Source of the DNA: Bruticola sp004554425
GTDB taxonomy: Bacteria > Vulcanimicrobiota > Xenobia > Xenobiales > Xenobiaceae
Assembly: GCA_958366945.1 (NCBI GenBank)
Contig: CATXCY010000001.1
Coordinates: 1-64,000 of the forward strand
Direction of reading: 5' to 3'
Length of the DNA stretch: 64,000 nt
Both the position numbers and the translations under genes were made by a program. Below are positions 35,401-43,633 of this stretch, in pieces. Position 1 is the first letter of the stretch, and each line of letters starts with the position of its first letter. The notes beneath the pieces are model-generated. The model worked only from the letters and a program-made list of their open reading frames with translations, did not search any database and was not told the DNA's origin.

Positions 35401-36015
35401 AGCGTGAACCAAAGAATCGGGAACGAGTTCACGGAGTACATCGTCAGAAATACGCTCGATTGTGTTTACTTCGTGGGAAGTACGGAAACCGTCAAAAGCG
35501 TGAATGAAAGGTACGCGGCTCTCTAAAGTAGCAGCGTGAGCGATAGCGGCCATGTCAGTAGCTTCTTGCACCGAGTTGGAGAAGAGCATAGCAAAGCCGG
35601 TAGCGCGACAAGCCATCACGTCAGCGTGGTCGCCGAAGATGGACAAGCCCTGGGCAGCCAGAGAACGAGCAGCAATGTGGAAAACAGCGCTGGTGAGTTC
35701 ACCGGCAATTTTGTACATGTTGGGGATCATGAGCAGCAAGCCTTGGCTAGCTGTAAAGGTGGTGGTCAAAGCACCGCTTTGCAAAGCACCGTGTACAGCA
35801 CCGGCAGCGCCGCCTTCAGATTCCATTTCCTGGATGTGAGGAACAGCTCCCCATAAATTCTTACGGCCCTCGGCGCTCCACTGATCGGCGAATTCGCCCA
35901 TAGGGGAAGAGGGAGTAATAGGATAGATTGCGCAAACTTCACTAAGTCTAAAAGCTACATCGGCGGTAGCTTCATTGGCGTCCATAATCGCCTTAGCGAC
36001 ATTCACATTACCCAT
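32464..36015 (-). CDS. nifJ: Pyruvate:ferredoxin (flavodoxin) oxidoreductase
   Basis: 1183 residues, the usual size of the single-chain homodimeric enzyme. The N-terminal IYPITPSSPMGEFADQW is the pyruvate/TPP pyrimidine domain. Two ferredoxin-type 4Fe-4S motifs follow: CIQCGKCVMVCP and CTGCTLCVGVCP. The TPP-binding domain has GACAGCGETPYVK and NATGCSSIYGG. It oxidises pyruvate with CoA to acetyl-CoA, CO2 and reduced ferredoxin or flavodoxin in the cytoplasm, and is oxygen-sensitive in most organisms. It is monocistronic, with an AAGGAG site 12 nt before the start and a terminator downstream. It indicates fermentative or low-oxygen metabolism; nitrogen fixation itself is not implied. Confidence 0.96.
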   Translation of the reverse strand: MGNVNVAKAIMDANEATADVAFRLSEVCAIYPITPSSPMGEFADQWSAEGRKNLWGAVPHIQEMESEGGAAGAVHGALQSGALTTTFTASQGLLLMIPNMYKIAGELTSAVFHIAARSLAAQGLSIFGDHADVMACRATGFAMLFSNSVQEATDMAAIAHAATLESRVPFIHAFDGFRTSHEVNTIERISDDVLRELVPDSLVHAHRARALNPNKPFIRGTAQNADIYFQGREAANPYYLKTPGIVAKLMKRFGELTGRHYNLFEYHGHSEAEEVVVLMGSGVSVVRGTLDKLLAEGKKVGVVTARLYRPFDAKSFIEAIPATVKTIGVLDRTKEPGSAGEPLYQDVVTAVMENMEGGKGKFAVLPRVIGGRYGLSSKDFTPAMVFGVYNELAKAEPKRSFTVGIHDDVTNLSIDYDANWISEPEGTVRAMFYGLGSDGTVGANKNSIKIIGHDTDNYAQGYFVYDSKKSGGLTVSHLRFGPKPIDAPFLIQRASFIGVHLFEFLESYDVLKQAEEGGVFLLNSPFSKDEVWDQLPAEIQETILAKHLKFYVIDALTVAHNAGMGNRINTVMQTAFFAISGVLPREEAIEHIKASIKKAYSKKGQEVVAKNWAAVDNSLAALHQVETEGRKVTGHHRKPLVSDEAPEFVKKVTAVMMAQRGDELPVSAIPDDGTWPSGTTRWEKRNIASEVPSWDPAKCIQCGKCVMVCPHGVIRSRLITNEDAAKAPESFKLAEAKGFVGYKDYKFSMQISVEDCTGCTLCVGVCPAKEKALTMVPQRPLREEGRKNWKFFLDLPDLGGDLKRTMVKNVQLLPPMFEFSGACAGCGETPYVKMVSQLFGDRAMIANATGCSSIYGGNLPTTPWCTNKDGRGPAWSNSLFEDNAEFGLGMRIAVDQKAEYARQLLTEAKDKIDPEVYEGLMAVEPATPENIAKKRALLDKLAEKVKGCDCTCARELESVMDALIPRSVWIIGGDGWAYDIGYGGLDHVLAQGKNVNVLVLDTEVYSNTGGQASKATPLGAVARFAAAGKSLPKKDLGMIAMSYGNIYVAQISVGANDAQALKAIEEAESYDGPSLIIAYSHCINHGINMADGLKHQKNAVECGQWPLYRFDPRLKAQGKPCLQVDYKGPKTPVADYLASENRFRQLQKINPEAAAKFAEESEAIAKERYERYLYLAAAPEDKQ

Positions 36016-36345
36016 TGCGTAATGAGGCTCCTTTCGAGAACGGAAAACATTGAGAACCGCTGTTAATTAACTGGCTGAAAACCATCCGCAAGTCAGGCAA
36101 CAAAGACTTGGCAAAGCAAAACAAACCAGCCGCAGTCCCAAACCGTGTGGTGCGTTCACGTTTTCTTGGTTAGTTTCCTTTATGAGTAAGAAATTAACTT
36201 GTAAAGCGTTGCTACTTCATCTCACAAAAAAAGAAAAAGAGAAAAAGATTTTTGGCTCAATTTGTGCAATTTTACAAGAGCTCAAGGGATTTAACGAAAA
36301 TACAACGTGCCGACGGCCGGTGAAGAAAGAGAAACAAAAATACTT
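36016..36345. other. Divergent intergenic region upstream of nifJ
   Basis: It separates nifJ (minus) from the exported duplicated-domain gene (plus) and should carry both promoters. No clear promoter boxes, RNA gene or inverted repeat stands out. A 67-codon open frame at 36182-36385 is lysine-rich and overlaps the next gene; it looks random. Confidence 0.4.
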
Positions 36346-37815
36346 ATGTATAGAAAATATTCTGCAACAAATAACATACTTTTGACAACAGTTGCCATAG
36401 GAGCTTCAGCTTGCTTGCTCTGGCCATTTGCGACTCCAGCTTGGGCAGTTTCCGGTCCAGGCGCACCACTCTCCCAAGTTCAAGCGGCAGCTGCTGGTGC
36501 AATTCCTCAGACGGAAAGTTTCCGCAAGTACCCTTCTTCCACAGAAGCCGATCACGCAGTGCAAGAGCAAACGGACTCTCCAGCTTCCGTGTGTAATACC
36601 GCCGCCTATATGGAAGATAGCAGTCTTGTCAGTAAAACTTTTCTTTTCCCTGGACAAAGCACTTACAATAGCAAAGATCCCCAAGACAGCGTATTAGCTT
36701 TCCGGCGTTACATTTTTAGTAATCGTTTGGATCAAGACAAACAAGACGTGCGCTGCTATCGCCATTACGAATTTTTCCGCCATACCCAAAGCGATTCAGT
36801 ATCCTACCCTTATGAAGTTCCAGTAATCAGCGGCGAAGGTTTTACCCGTTTTGAAAAAGAAGCCGACTGCGTATTTACAGATGATCATTTCGTCGACGGA
36901 GACAATATCGTCTGTTGCGAAGTACCTCCCAGTACCCAAGCAGGGAAGATCTTCGAGTTCAAAGGATTATTTTACCGAACGGCCCACAACCTTTACACCA
37001 TAACTACTCCGGCTGGCGTTTTCAAAAATTGTCAAATGGTTTGTGTATATGGAAAGACCAAAGAGCTTGCCCAAGGCTCAAGTGTAAGCTTCTACGCTCC
37101 CAAGCTCGGAGAAGTTTTAGCCTTTAGCTACAATCCCGAAACTAAAGATTTCTATCCGCGTAACATTTTGGCATCTTATGAAGTTACCAACCGCCCATCC
37201 TTAGACAAAACTCCTCTGGAGCCTCAAATAGGAGCTTACTTACCAGCTCCTAACTTAGCTTCAAAATCACTTTCTGTCCCCGTACCTACAGAGCTGAAAA
37301 AAGCCAATATTACTGATTGCTTCAAATTCTATGATTACGAGCATCAGCCGCCCTTTGATTACATAAAAGTCAATTGGCTGCGTCGCGATGCTGCTTCCGA
37401 TCCCAAAAACCCTGCGGAGTTAATTTCTCCCAACAAAGATGGCATCCAAGGCGTCGATTTTATTGATGCCGAAAGCCAGTCTTATATGCGCCTTTATAAA
37501 ACTGCTCAAGGAAACAGTCTAGTTTTGCTTATTCCTCCTCTGGCCTATCTCGACGAGCCTTATTTATTTGATAACAGATGGTACAAAGTAGAGTCGAATC
37601 TTTACAACATCCATACTGAAGTAGGAGACTACGCCAATTGTTTGAGAATAACTTACTACGGTACAGAAAAAGACAAGCTTAAAGAAGGCTCTTTCCGTGC
37701 TTACTATGCTCCAAATTTTGGTGAAATAGGCCGCGAGCAATACAATCCAAAGAGCGATAGTTTTGAGTTGGATTCCCAGTTATACCAATACAAAGTAGGC
37801 GCAGCTCATAAATAG
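36346..37815 (+). CDS. Exported protein with an internally duplicated domain, function unknown
   Basis: 489 residues from the ATG that begins a good signal peptide (MYRKYSATNNILLTTVAIGA ... cleavage near PAWA). The frame extends 13 codons upstream to a GTG, which I consider less likely. Two copies of a domain of about 100 residues occur, at nucleotides about 36838-37185 and 37482-37803. Both keep a FKGLFYRTAHNLYTI / FDNRWYKVESNLYNI core. Each then has a Gly/Ala-x-(F/Y)-x-x-C motif, a Tyr-Gly strand, (S/R)FYAPxxGE and a closing YNPxxxxF. Each copy has a conserved Cys in that NC motif. The family is not recognised. It is probably periplasmic or surface, and is monocistronic. Confidence 0.75.
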   Translation: MYRKYSATNNILLTTVAIGASACLLWPFATPAWAVSGPGAPLSQVQAAAAGAIPQTESFRKYPSSTEADHAVQEQTDSPASVCNTAAYMEDSSLVSKTFLFPGQSTYNSKDPQDSVLAFRRYIFSNRLDQDKQDVRCYRHYEFFRHTQSDSVSYPYEVPVISGEGFTRFEKEADCVFTDDHFVDGDNIVCCEVPPSTQAGKIFEFKGLFYRTAHNLYTITTPAGVFKNCQMVCVYGKTKELAQGSSVSFYAPKLGEVLAFSYNPETKDFYPRNILASYEVTNRPSLDKTPLEPQIGAYLPAPNLASKSLSVPVPTELKKANITDCFKFYDYEHQPPFDYIKVNWLRRDAASDPKNPAELISPNKDGIQGVDFIDAESQSYMRLYKTAQGNSLVLLIPPLAYLDEPYLFDNRWYKVESNLYNIHTEVGDYANCLRITYYGTEKDKLKEGSFRAYYAPNFGEIGREQYNPKSDSFELDSQLYQYKVGAAHK

Positions 37816-37841
37816 CCTTTACCGCGAGTGCAAAAAAATGA

Positions 37842-37880
37842 ATAAGGCAGACTTTGCTTTTGGTAGCAAGTCTGCCTTAT
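37842..37880. terminator. Bidirectional terminator
   Basis: ATAAGGCAGACTT...AAGTCTGCCTTAT is a 13-bp perfect stem between two convergent genes. Confidence 0.8.
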
Positions 37881-37918
37881 GGCTTTATATAGCTATTGCT
37901 TAACCAAGCAACTAAAAA

Positions 37919-39892
37919 TTACTTTTTCAACTTATTTTGTTTTACCAAAATAGCTTCCATTTCATCTAAAAGCTGATCCATAAGATCAATAGCGGCTTTG
38001 ATGGCGTCAGGCTTAGTTAAATCTACACCAGCAATTTTCAAAATATCGACTGGAGGTGTAGAAACGCTGCTAGAGAGCATCTTCAAATAAGCATCACGAG
38101 CCGGAGCGCCTTCATCATGTACTTTCTCGGCAATAGCTATACCGCTGGACATACCAGCAGCATAGGAGAATACATAGAATTTATAATAAAGATGAGGGAT
38201 ATAGGCCCACTCAATACCATCATTAGCGTCAATAGTAAATTCAGGACCGTAATAATCGCGCACTAAATCAGCGTAAGTTTGGTTCAGGAAATCAGCTGTA
38301 AGAGTCTGTCCCTTTTCGCTAGCTTCATGAATGCGCAACTCAAAATCGGCAAATAAAGCTTGGCGATATATAGTGGAACGAATGCCATCAAGCATCTCGT
38401 TAATGAGATAAAGTTTTTCGGCATCGTCTTTAGCGTTAGCAATTAAATAATCAGACAGGAATTTCTCATTGCAAGTAGAGGCAACTTCCGCTACAAAAGG
38501 CACATATCCAGAAGTGCTGTAAGTTTGATTAGCGTAGTTTAAGTTGCTATGCATAGCGTGGCCGAATTCATGAGCTACGGTAGACATATCGTCGAAGGAG
38601 TTCATGTAATTTAACTTGACAAAGGGATGGCAGCCGTAAATACTGGCGCAACTGGCACCGCTGTCTTTGTCAGCATGGGGATAAACATCGACCCAACCGT
38701 TTTTCAAGTCTAAGCCATAGGTTAAAGATTTGACATATTTTTCGCCTAAAGGAGCTAAAGCTTTAGGCACAATTTTGCAAGCTTCTTCGTAAGATATGTC
38801 ACGACTGACAGCCGGAACTAAGGGAGTATAAAGATCATAAAGATGAATATCATTAAGTCCCATCAATTTCTTACGCAAGCTGATATAGCGATGTAAGGGA
38901 GCGGTATTAGATTTTACCGTATTTACTACATTGCGATAAACTTGCTCAGGAATATTGTCTTTGTCTAAATAAGCTTGCAAAGCGGAATCATAGCCGCGAG
39001 ACTGAGCCAAGAATGAAGAGAAATGAACTTGGCCGGCCATAATGGAAGCGAAAGTGTTGCGATAATCGTTAAGAGCGCCAAAGAATTTTTCTACAGTATC
39101 CTTACGTACCCGACGATCTTTGCTAGCTCTATATTTGGCATAGTTGGAAAAAGTCAACTGCACATCTTTGCCATTCTCATCTTTAATGACCGGCAACTTA
39201 ATATCAGAATAAAGTGACTGGAAGGTCTTTTCAAAGTCGGAAGGCAACTCGTTTAAGTCTATTTCGGCCAGTTGGTTATCCCCCGCCAAAGAGAGAATGC
39301 GTTCTTCTTCAGGAGACAAAATATGAGCTTTACGACGGCGGGCTCCCTCAATCCAAGGCAAGTATTCTTTCATAACGGGATGAGCGGCCACCGCTTTGTC
39401 AATGACAGAGGAATCAATTTTTAACAATTCGTCACGAATAAAAGCAGTATTGGCCATAAAACTGCGCATGGCAGCTTGAGCTCTGGCATCCATATCCTGA
39501 AGTTTAGCATTGCGTAAATCTGTAGTTAGACGCAAGTTGCTGTATAAAGTTACGCTGTTGGCCAGACGACGCGTATTGAAGTAAGCTTGCATACACTTGA
39601 ACAGAGCTTCACTGTCACTCAATTTGCCTTTATAAGCCACTATAGAATCAATACTGGCTTTAGTTTTAACCAGAGCATCTTCAAAATCGGCTTCATTTTT
39701 GAAAAGAGCTGACAAATTCCATTTGTAACGATCGGGGATATTGCTCCTAGACATATTGGAATCAGGAACGAAAGTATTCACACTTACCACCCCAGCTTTA
39801 GGAGATTTTTTAGGAGAGTTGGGAGCGGCGAATGAAGGAGCACCAAAAGCCAAAACGAGGGCTATGGCAGCATAAGCTGCATATTTATTCAC
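37919..39892 (-). CDS. Oligoendopeptidase F-like M3 metallopeptidase with signal peptide
   Basis: 657 residues. The zinc site is HEFGH at 441-445, inside DMSTVAHEFGHAMHSNLNYA. The downstream E is in FVAEVASTCNEKFLS, typical of the PepF branch of family M3. The N-terminal helical region (FNTRRLANSVTLYSNLRL, YLPWIEGARRRKAHILS) also matches PepF. It cleaves short peptides of roughly 7-17 residues. Unlike most PepF enzymes it begins with a Sec signal peptide (YAAIALVLAFGAPSFA), so it should act in the periplasm. An AAGGAGG site lies 14 nt upstream, which is long spacing. It is monocistronic. Confidence 0.92.
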   Translation of the reverse strand: MNKYAAYAAIALVLAFGAPSFAAPNSPKKSPKAGVVSVNTFVPDSNMSRSNIPDRYKWNLSALFKNEADFEDALVKTKASIDSIVAYKGKLSDSEALFKCMQAYFNTRRLANSVTLYSNLRLTTDLRNAKLQDMDARAQAAMRSFMANTAFIRDELLKIDSSVIDKAVAAHPVMKEYLPWIEGARRRKAHILSPEEERILSLAGDNQLAEIDLNELPSDFEKTFQSLYSDIKLPVIKDENGKDVQLTFSNYAKYRASKDRRVRKDTVEKFFGALNDYRNTFASIMAGQVHFSSFLAQSRGYDSALQAYLDKDNIPEQVYRNVVNTVKSNTAPLHRYISLRKKLMGLNDIHLYDLYTPLVPAVSRDISYEEACKIVPKALAPLGEKYVKSLTYGLDLKNGWVDVYPHADKDSGASCASIYGCHPFVKLNYMNSFDDMSTVAHEFGHAMHSNLNYANQTYSTSGYVPFVAEVASTCNEKFLSDYLIANAKDDAEKLYLINEMLDGIRSTIYRQALFADFELRIHEASEKGQTLTADFLNQTYADLVRDYYGPEFTIDANDGIEWAYIPHLYYKFYVFSYAAGMSSGIAIAEKVHDEGAPARDAYLKMLSSSVSTPPVDILKIAGVDLTKPDAIKAAIDLMDQLLDEMEAILVKQNKLKK

Positions 39893-40056
39893 AGGACAAG
39901 CCTCCTTGAAATGTTATAGCGGCCATATTTTACCACACACTGACGCAAAGCCTCTTGCTTCACTATTTGAAATGTATAACCAATGCTACTGACAAAAAGA
40001 ATACGGGGAGTTAATTTACATACGGCGAAGCCGAGCGAGCAAAAGGATTTATACAT

Positions 40057-40740
40057 ATGAAAAAATACTACGAAGTAAGTATATTAGCCAGCAAGGCACC
40101 ACTTTTTTTTGAAGCTCTCAACGGAACTGAATACAATTCTGGACAAAAAGTAATCGTCGAAGGAGCGCGAGGCAGGGAGCTAGGTACAGTTACCGATTCT
40201 CCGCCGCTTTTAAGCGACACTTCCCCCAACCGTACAGCCACTCTGGTCTCAGCCACAAATCCTGGAGTCCCCAGTATAATAGTTGGCCCTGCTTCTAAAG
40301 AAGATATTATCTTGGCTAAAGAGCGAGAGTTACAAGGAAACCAAGCTCTAAAATTAATTAAAGAGCGTGTAAAATTTCACAAATTGGCTATGAGAATACT
40401 CTCAGCATCTATTACTCTGGATGGCAGCAGAATCGTCATAGAATTTTATGCCGAACAAAGAGTAGACTTCAGAGCTCTAGTTCACGATTTAGCTTCTAAA
40501 TTGAAAATGCGTATAGAATTGCGTCAGATAGGGCCTCGCGATAGAGCTATTTTAATGGGAGGGCGCGGCGTTTGCGGACGAAATTTATGCTGTTCTGCTT
40601 GGCTACGTGATTTTTCTTCAGTATCTATAAAAATGGCCAAAAATCAAAAAATACCTCTCAATCCAGGCAAAGTATCCGGAGCTTGCGGACGTTTAATGTG
40701 CTGTTTGAAATTTGAGCCGAATCAGACCACTGACGACTAA
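40057..40740 (+). CDS. PSP1-domain (RicT/YaaT-like) protein
   Basis: 227 residues. The PSP1 hallmark is the Cys-rich C-terminal half: GGRGVCGRNLCCSAWL and SGACGRLMCCLKFE, preceded by MRIELRQIGPRDRA. In Bacillus, RicT (YaaT) with RicA and RicF forms an iron-sulfur complex that promotes RNase Y-dependent mRNA processing. In other bacteria the role is less defined. The four clustered CxxxxCC-type Cys suggest Fe-S or metal binding. It is cytoplasmic. The start follows AAGGAT by 8 nt. It stands alone, ending in a strong terminator. Confidence 0.88.
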   Translation: MKKYYEVSILASKAPLFFEALNGTEYNSGQKVIVEGARGRELGTVTDSPPLLSDTSPNRTATLVSATNPGVPSIIVGPASKEDIILAKERELQGNQALKLIKERVKFHKLAMRILSASITLDGSRIVIEFYAEQRVDFRALVHDLASKLKMRIELRQIGPRDRAILMGGRGVCGRNLCCSAWLRDFSSVSIKMAKNQKIPLNPGKVSGACGRLMCCLKFEPNQTTDD

Positions 40741-40747
40741 GGACAAA

Positions 40748-40800
40748 ATAAATCGGGCCTCGCTTTTTCAAAAAGTAAGAGAGCGAGGCCCGATTTATAT
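40748..40800. terminator. Bidirectional terminator after the PSP1 gene
   Basis: ATAAATCGGGCCTCGCT...AGCGAGGCCCGATTTAT, 17-bp stem between convergent genes. Confidence 0.85.
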
Positions 40801-40830
40801 AATGGCCTATTTATTTAATTAAGCTTAACA

Positions 40831-42027
40831 CTAAGCCAAGAGAGCAGCGCTGATTCCGTTGGCAGATAAAGCTTTTTCATACATAGCTTTCAACTCAGAG
40901 AGAGAAAGAATACCATCAGTCATTTCGGAGTTATACTTGACTACCAATTCGTTAGTGGACATAGCGGCAGATTGTAAATTCTGCACGGACATTACATCAG
41001 GACTGATGCCAGGAGCATCATTCAAACCACAAGCAGACATATAATCGGAGATCATAGAATCGTATCCCTGGCCATACATGTTTTGAACTTGTTGCATATA
41101 CTCGGAATAATCAAATTCGGGGACAACAGCAGAATTGTCACTAAGCTTAGTTCCGTCAGCAATAGTGCCGTTCTGATAAAGAGAAGTCAAACCTTCATAG
41201 GCGATTGAATTATCGGTAAAGACAGAGAAACTGTCTTTAGAGTCCAGTGAAGACAACATAGAAGAATATCTATAATCGTTGAAAGCATTCTTCTGATCGC
41301 TCACAGAAGGAGTGGTGTTCTGGAAGTAGGAGGTAAGACCACTTGTGGAATTTTTGCTACCAGTCAAAGTTGAGGACAAAGTGTTTTTGGAAGCCAAATT
41401 GGTACGAACTTGAGCATTCCATTTATCCATGCTAGCCAACAAAGAGCCATCCTGGAAGCAACTGGGAGCGCAAGTTTGCACATTCTGGCTAGGCATAGAG
41501 CCATAAGTTTTGATGCCAATGACATCTTTATAATATTGAGTAGCAGCTTCTGGAGTCATGGCAAAATCAGTCATGCTACGTACAGCCGTAGGATCCTGTC
41601 CATTGGCAGTAACGGAAGTGCCAGCTAAAGCAGCATTGGCAGCCTTCTTGGTCCAAGCAGAAGCATATTCGCTAATAGACTCATAGTTGTCACCCTTAAG
41701 CTCTATAGAATAATTGGCAGCTCCCTGCGGATCTTTAAGACTAAAGGCAGCTTCATTGCGCTCTTGGAGCTGCTGTTGCATTTGAGCGGGTCTAGTGAAA
41801 GTGGCTTCACTCTGAGAAGTGGAAGAAGAGCCCAACAAGTTGGAAACACTGCCGGTAGCCTCTACACCGGCGCTGGAGCCGGAGACAGAAGAAGCGGATA
41901 CCGAACCGATAAGCCCTTTGGTTACACCGGACAAAGCTTTGGTAGCGCTAACATTTGCTCCTCCGGAGACTTGCGCACTTTGCACAGACTGAATGTTGAC
42001 ACTGTTATTAACTTGCTGTGAAATCAT
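40831..42027 (-). CDS. Unknown Ser/Ala-rich protein
   Basis: 398 residues from the ATG preceded by GAGGGTCAG. The frame extends to a TTG at 42165, but that part lacks a good initiation site. There is no signal peptide or membrane segment. The N-terminal 120 residues are low complexity, rich in Ser, Val, Ala and Gln (VNIQSVQSAQVSGG, SVSASSVSGSSAG). The rest is helical, with repeated Met, Tyr and Asp. The C-terminus MTDGILSLSELKAMYEKAL resembles one EF-hand half. An isolated pair of Cys occurs in CAPSC. I do not recognise the family. It may be secreted by a non-Sec route or be a cytoplasmic structural protein. Confidence 0.65.
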   Translation of the reverse strand: MISQQVNNSVNIQSVQSAQVSGGANVSATKALSGVTKGLIGSVSASSVSGSSAGVEATGSVSNLLGSSSTSQSEATFTRPAQMQQQLQERNEAAFSLKDPQGAANYSIELKGDNYESISEYASAWTKKAANAALAGTSVTANGQDPTAVRSMTDFAMTPEAATQYYKDVIGIKTYGSMPSQNVQTCAPSCFQDGSLLASMDKWNAQVRTNLASKNTLSSTLTGSKNSTSGLTSYFQNTTPSVSDQKNAFNDYRYSSMLSSLDSKDSFSVFTDNSIAYEGLTSLYQNGTIADGTKLSDNSAVVPEFDYSEYMQQVQNMYGQGYDSMISDYMSACGLNDAPGISPDVMSVQNLQSAAMSTNELVVKYNSEMTDGILSLSELKAMYEKALSANGISAALLA

Positions 42028-42214
42028 CTGACCCTCAACAATCTGAAGTTTTAAGCGAGCCCCGCCCCCTATAAAATCGATCTTCGGGACGACGCCAAGC
42101 ACCTCTGAGTCGATTCGGAACATCGCGCTGCGAAATTCGCCGACTCCTCTAATTCCTTGGCTCAATTATCACCACAAAGGAATAAGAAGTCAACAGAAAG
42201 CAGGAAAAACTTTG

Positions 42215-42240
42215 CAAAAAAAAGGATTTTTAGTCCTTCC
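42215..42240 (-). terminator. Terminator after the DUF554 gene
   Basis: AAGGACTAAAAATCCTT hairpin followed on the minus strand by a run of T. Confidence 0.7.
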
Positions 42241-42251
42241 CTCTTTTGTAT

Positions 42252-42965
42252 TTAGTGCAGCAATTTGGCGATAAAATCGAATAAAGGGCACAAAATAAAG
42301 GGGAAAAACATAGCGGGAATATAATTGGCCAGTTTCAGTTTAGTGACATCTAACATATTGAGGCCAATGCCCATAACAATAACTGAGCCTACACAATTAA
42401 GTTCTCCAATAGAAGCTTCTGTTAAAAACGGAGCCATAAAACCAGCACTAGCCGCAATGCCACCCTCAACCAAAAATATGGGAATAGCCGATAAAGCGAC
42501 ACCAGGGCCCATTGTAGAAGCAAAAAATATAGAAGAAGTTACATCAATAGCAGACTTGGCAAAAAGAATCGTATGATCGCCACGTAAACCGTCTTGCAAA
42601 GCTCCCATCACAGCCATTGAGCCTATACAATAAAAAATTGAAGCATAAGCGAACCCTTGAGCGAAAGAGTGACCTTCTCCAGAACTACCTCCGGAGAATT
42701 TGCGTCCAACAATGGTACCAAAACGCTCCAAACGTGTGCTTAAGTGAAGCCATTCGCCGATAAAAGCTCCAAATACCATAGACATAATAACGACTAAAGG
42801 CTGCTTACTAGTATTTAAACCGCTGACACCTATAAATAAGAGGCACAGAGCCAAGCCCCCCATAACCGTTTTGTTAAAATGACGAGGGATACCCTTTTTG
42901 AATAATAATCCTAAAGCAGATCCCACAATTACAGAAGCAGCATTGGTAATAGAGCCTATTAACAT
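42252..42965 (-). CDS. DUF554 family membrane protein
   Basis: 237 residues, about seven hydrophobic segments. The N-terminus MLIGSITNAASVIVGSALGLL, then SMVFGAFIGEWLHL and FYCIGSMAVMGALQDGLRGD, are the conserved DUF554 (YdfK-type) elements. It is an inner-membrane protein of unknown function, sometimes proposed to be a transporter. It has its own terminator. No linkage to its neighbours is evident. Confidence 0.9.
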   Translation of the reverse strand: MLIGSITNAASVIVGSALGLLFKKGIPRHFNKTVMGGLALCLLFIGVSGLNTSKQPLVVIMSMVFGAFIGEWLHLSTRLERFGTIVGRKFSGGSSGEGHSFAQGFAYASIFYCIGSMAVMGALQDGLRGDHTILFAKSAIDVTSSIFFASTMGPGVALSAIPIFLVEGGIAASAGFMAPFLTEASIGELNCVGSVIVMGIGLNMLDVTKLKLANYIPAMFFPFILCPLFDFIAKLLH

Positions 42966-42984
42966 TTATATATACTTTCCATTT

Positions 42985-43016
42985 AAACAAAATCGAGCCG
43001 CAGCATAAAACTGCGG
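42985..43016 (-). terminator. Probable terminator after the acetyltransferase gene
   Basis: GCCGCAG-CATAAAA-CTGCGGC stem downstream of the Sel1/acetyltransferase pair, with moderate T-richness on the minus strand. Confidence 0.55.
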
Positions 43017-43051
43017 CTTGCACATAATAGTTATTTTTTTCCGTCGTCAAC

Positions 43052-43630
43052 TCAAAGCAAAGTTTTTATCACTCGACAAGGATTGCCATAAGCCAAAACG
43101 TGATCGGGAATATCTTTAGTAACGACACTCCCCGCCCCAATTACTGTTTTTTCACCTATAGTGACTCCAGGAAGAATAACAACGTTGCCCCCTAACCACA
43201 CACCATCTTTTATAGTGATTGGTTGAGCCGTTTCTAAACCTTGAAGCCTAGTTTCACTATCTAAAGGATGGATAGCGGTATAAATTCCGCAATTCGGACC
43301 GATTAAAACATTATTGCCTATGGTAACACGAGCACAATCAAGCAAAACACAATTGTAATTGATATAGCAATTGCTACCTATATTGATATTTTCTCCGTAG
43401 TCACAGGCAAAATGCGCCATTATGGCAGTGTTGTCTCCGATAGATCCGAATAAGTTTTTAGCAATTTCGGCAGCTTTTTCGCTGTCTTTAGGAATATAGG
43501 CATTAAATTCTTCAACCAAAGACAAAGCTCGACGGCGTCTTTGCAACAAATCCTCATCAGCCGGATTGTAAACCAAGCCTGAGATCATTTTTTCAAATTC
43601 GGTTAAATTGTTCTCACCCTCATTATCCAT
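43052..43630 (-). CDS. Hexapeptide-repeat O-acetyltransferase, maltose/galactoside acetyltransferase type
   Basis: 192 residues. The N-terminal MAT domain has MISGLVYNPADEDLLQRRRRA. The left-handed beta-helix has GSNCYINYNCVLLDCARVTIGNNVLIGPNCGIYTAIHPLD, with the catalytic His in AIHPLD. WLGGNVVILPGVTIG and VIGAGSVVTKDIPDHVLAYGNPCRVI follow. It transfers acetyl from acetyl-CoA to a sugar hydroxyl in the cytoplasm. It starts 3 nt after the Sel1-repeat gene ends, so it is probably cotranslated with it, though no functional tie is obvious. Confidence 0.93.
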   Translation of the reverse strand: MDNEGENNLTEFEKMISGLVYNPADEDLLQRRRRALSLVEEFNAYIPKDSEKAAEIAKNLFGSIGDNTAIMAHFACDYGENINIGSNCYINYNCVLLDCARVTIGNNVLIGPNCGIYTAIHPLDSETRLQGLETAQPITIKDGVWLGGNVVILPGVTIGEKTVIGAGSVVTKDIPDHVLAYGNPCRVIKTLL

Positions 43631-43633
43631 AAT

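Noticed and set aside
34477..35856. Several plus-strand open frames of about 100 codons
   Set aside because: All are antisense shadows of the intact nifJ gene.
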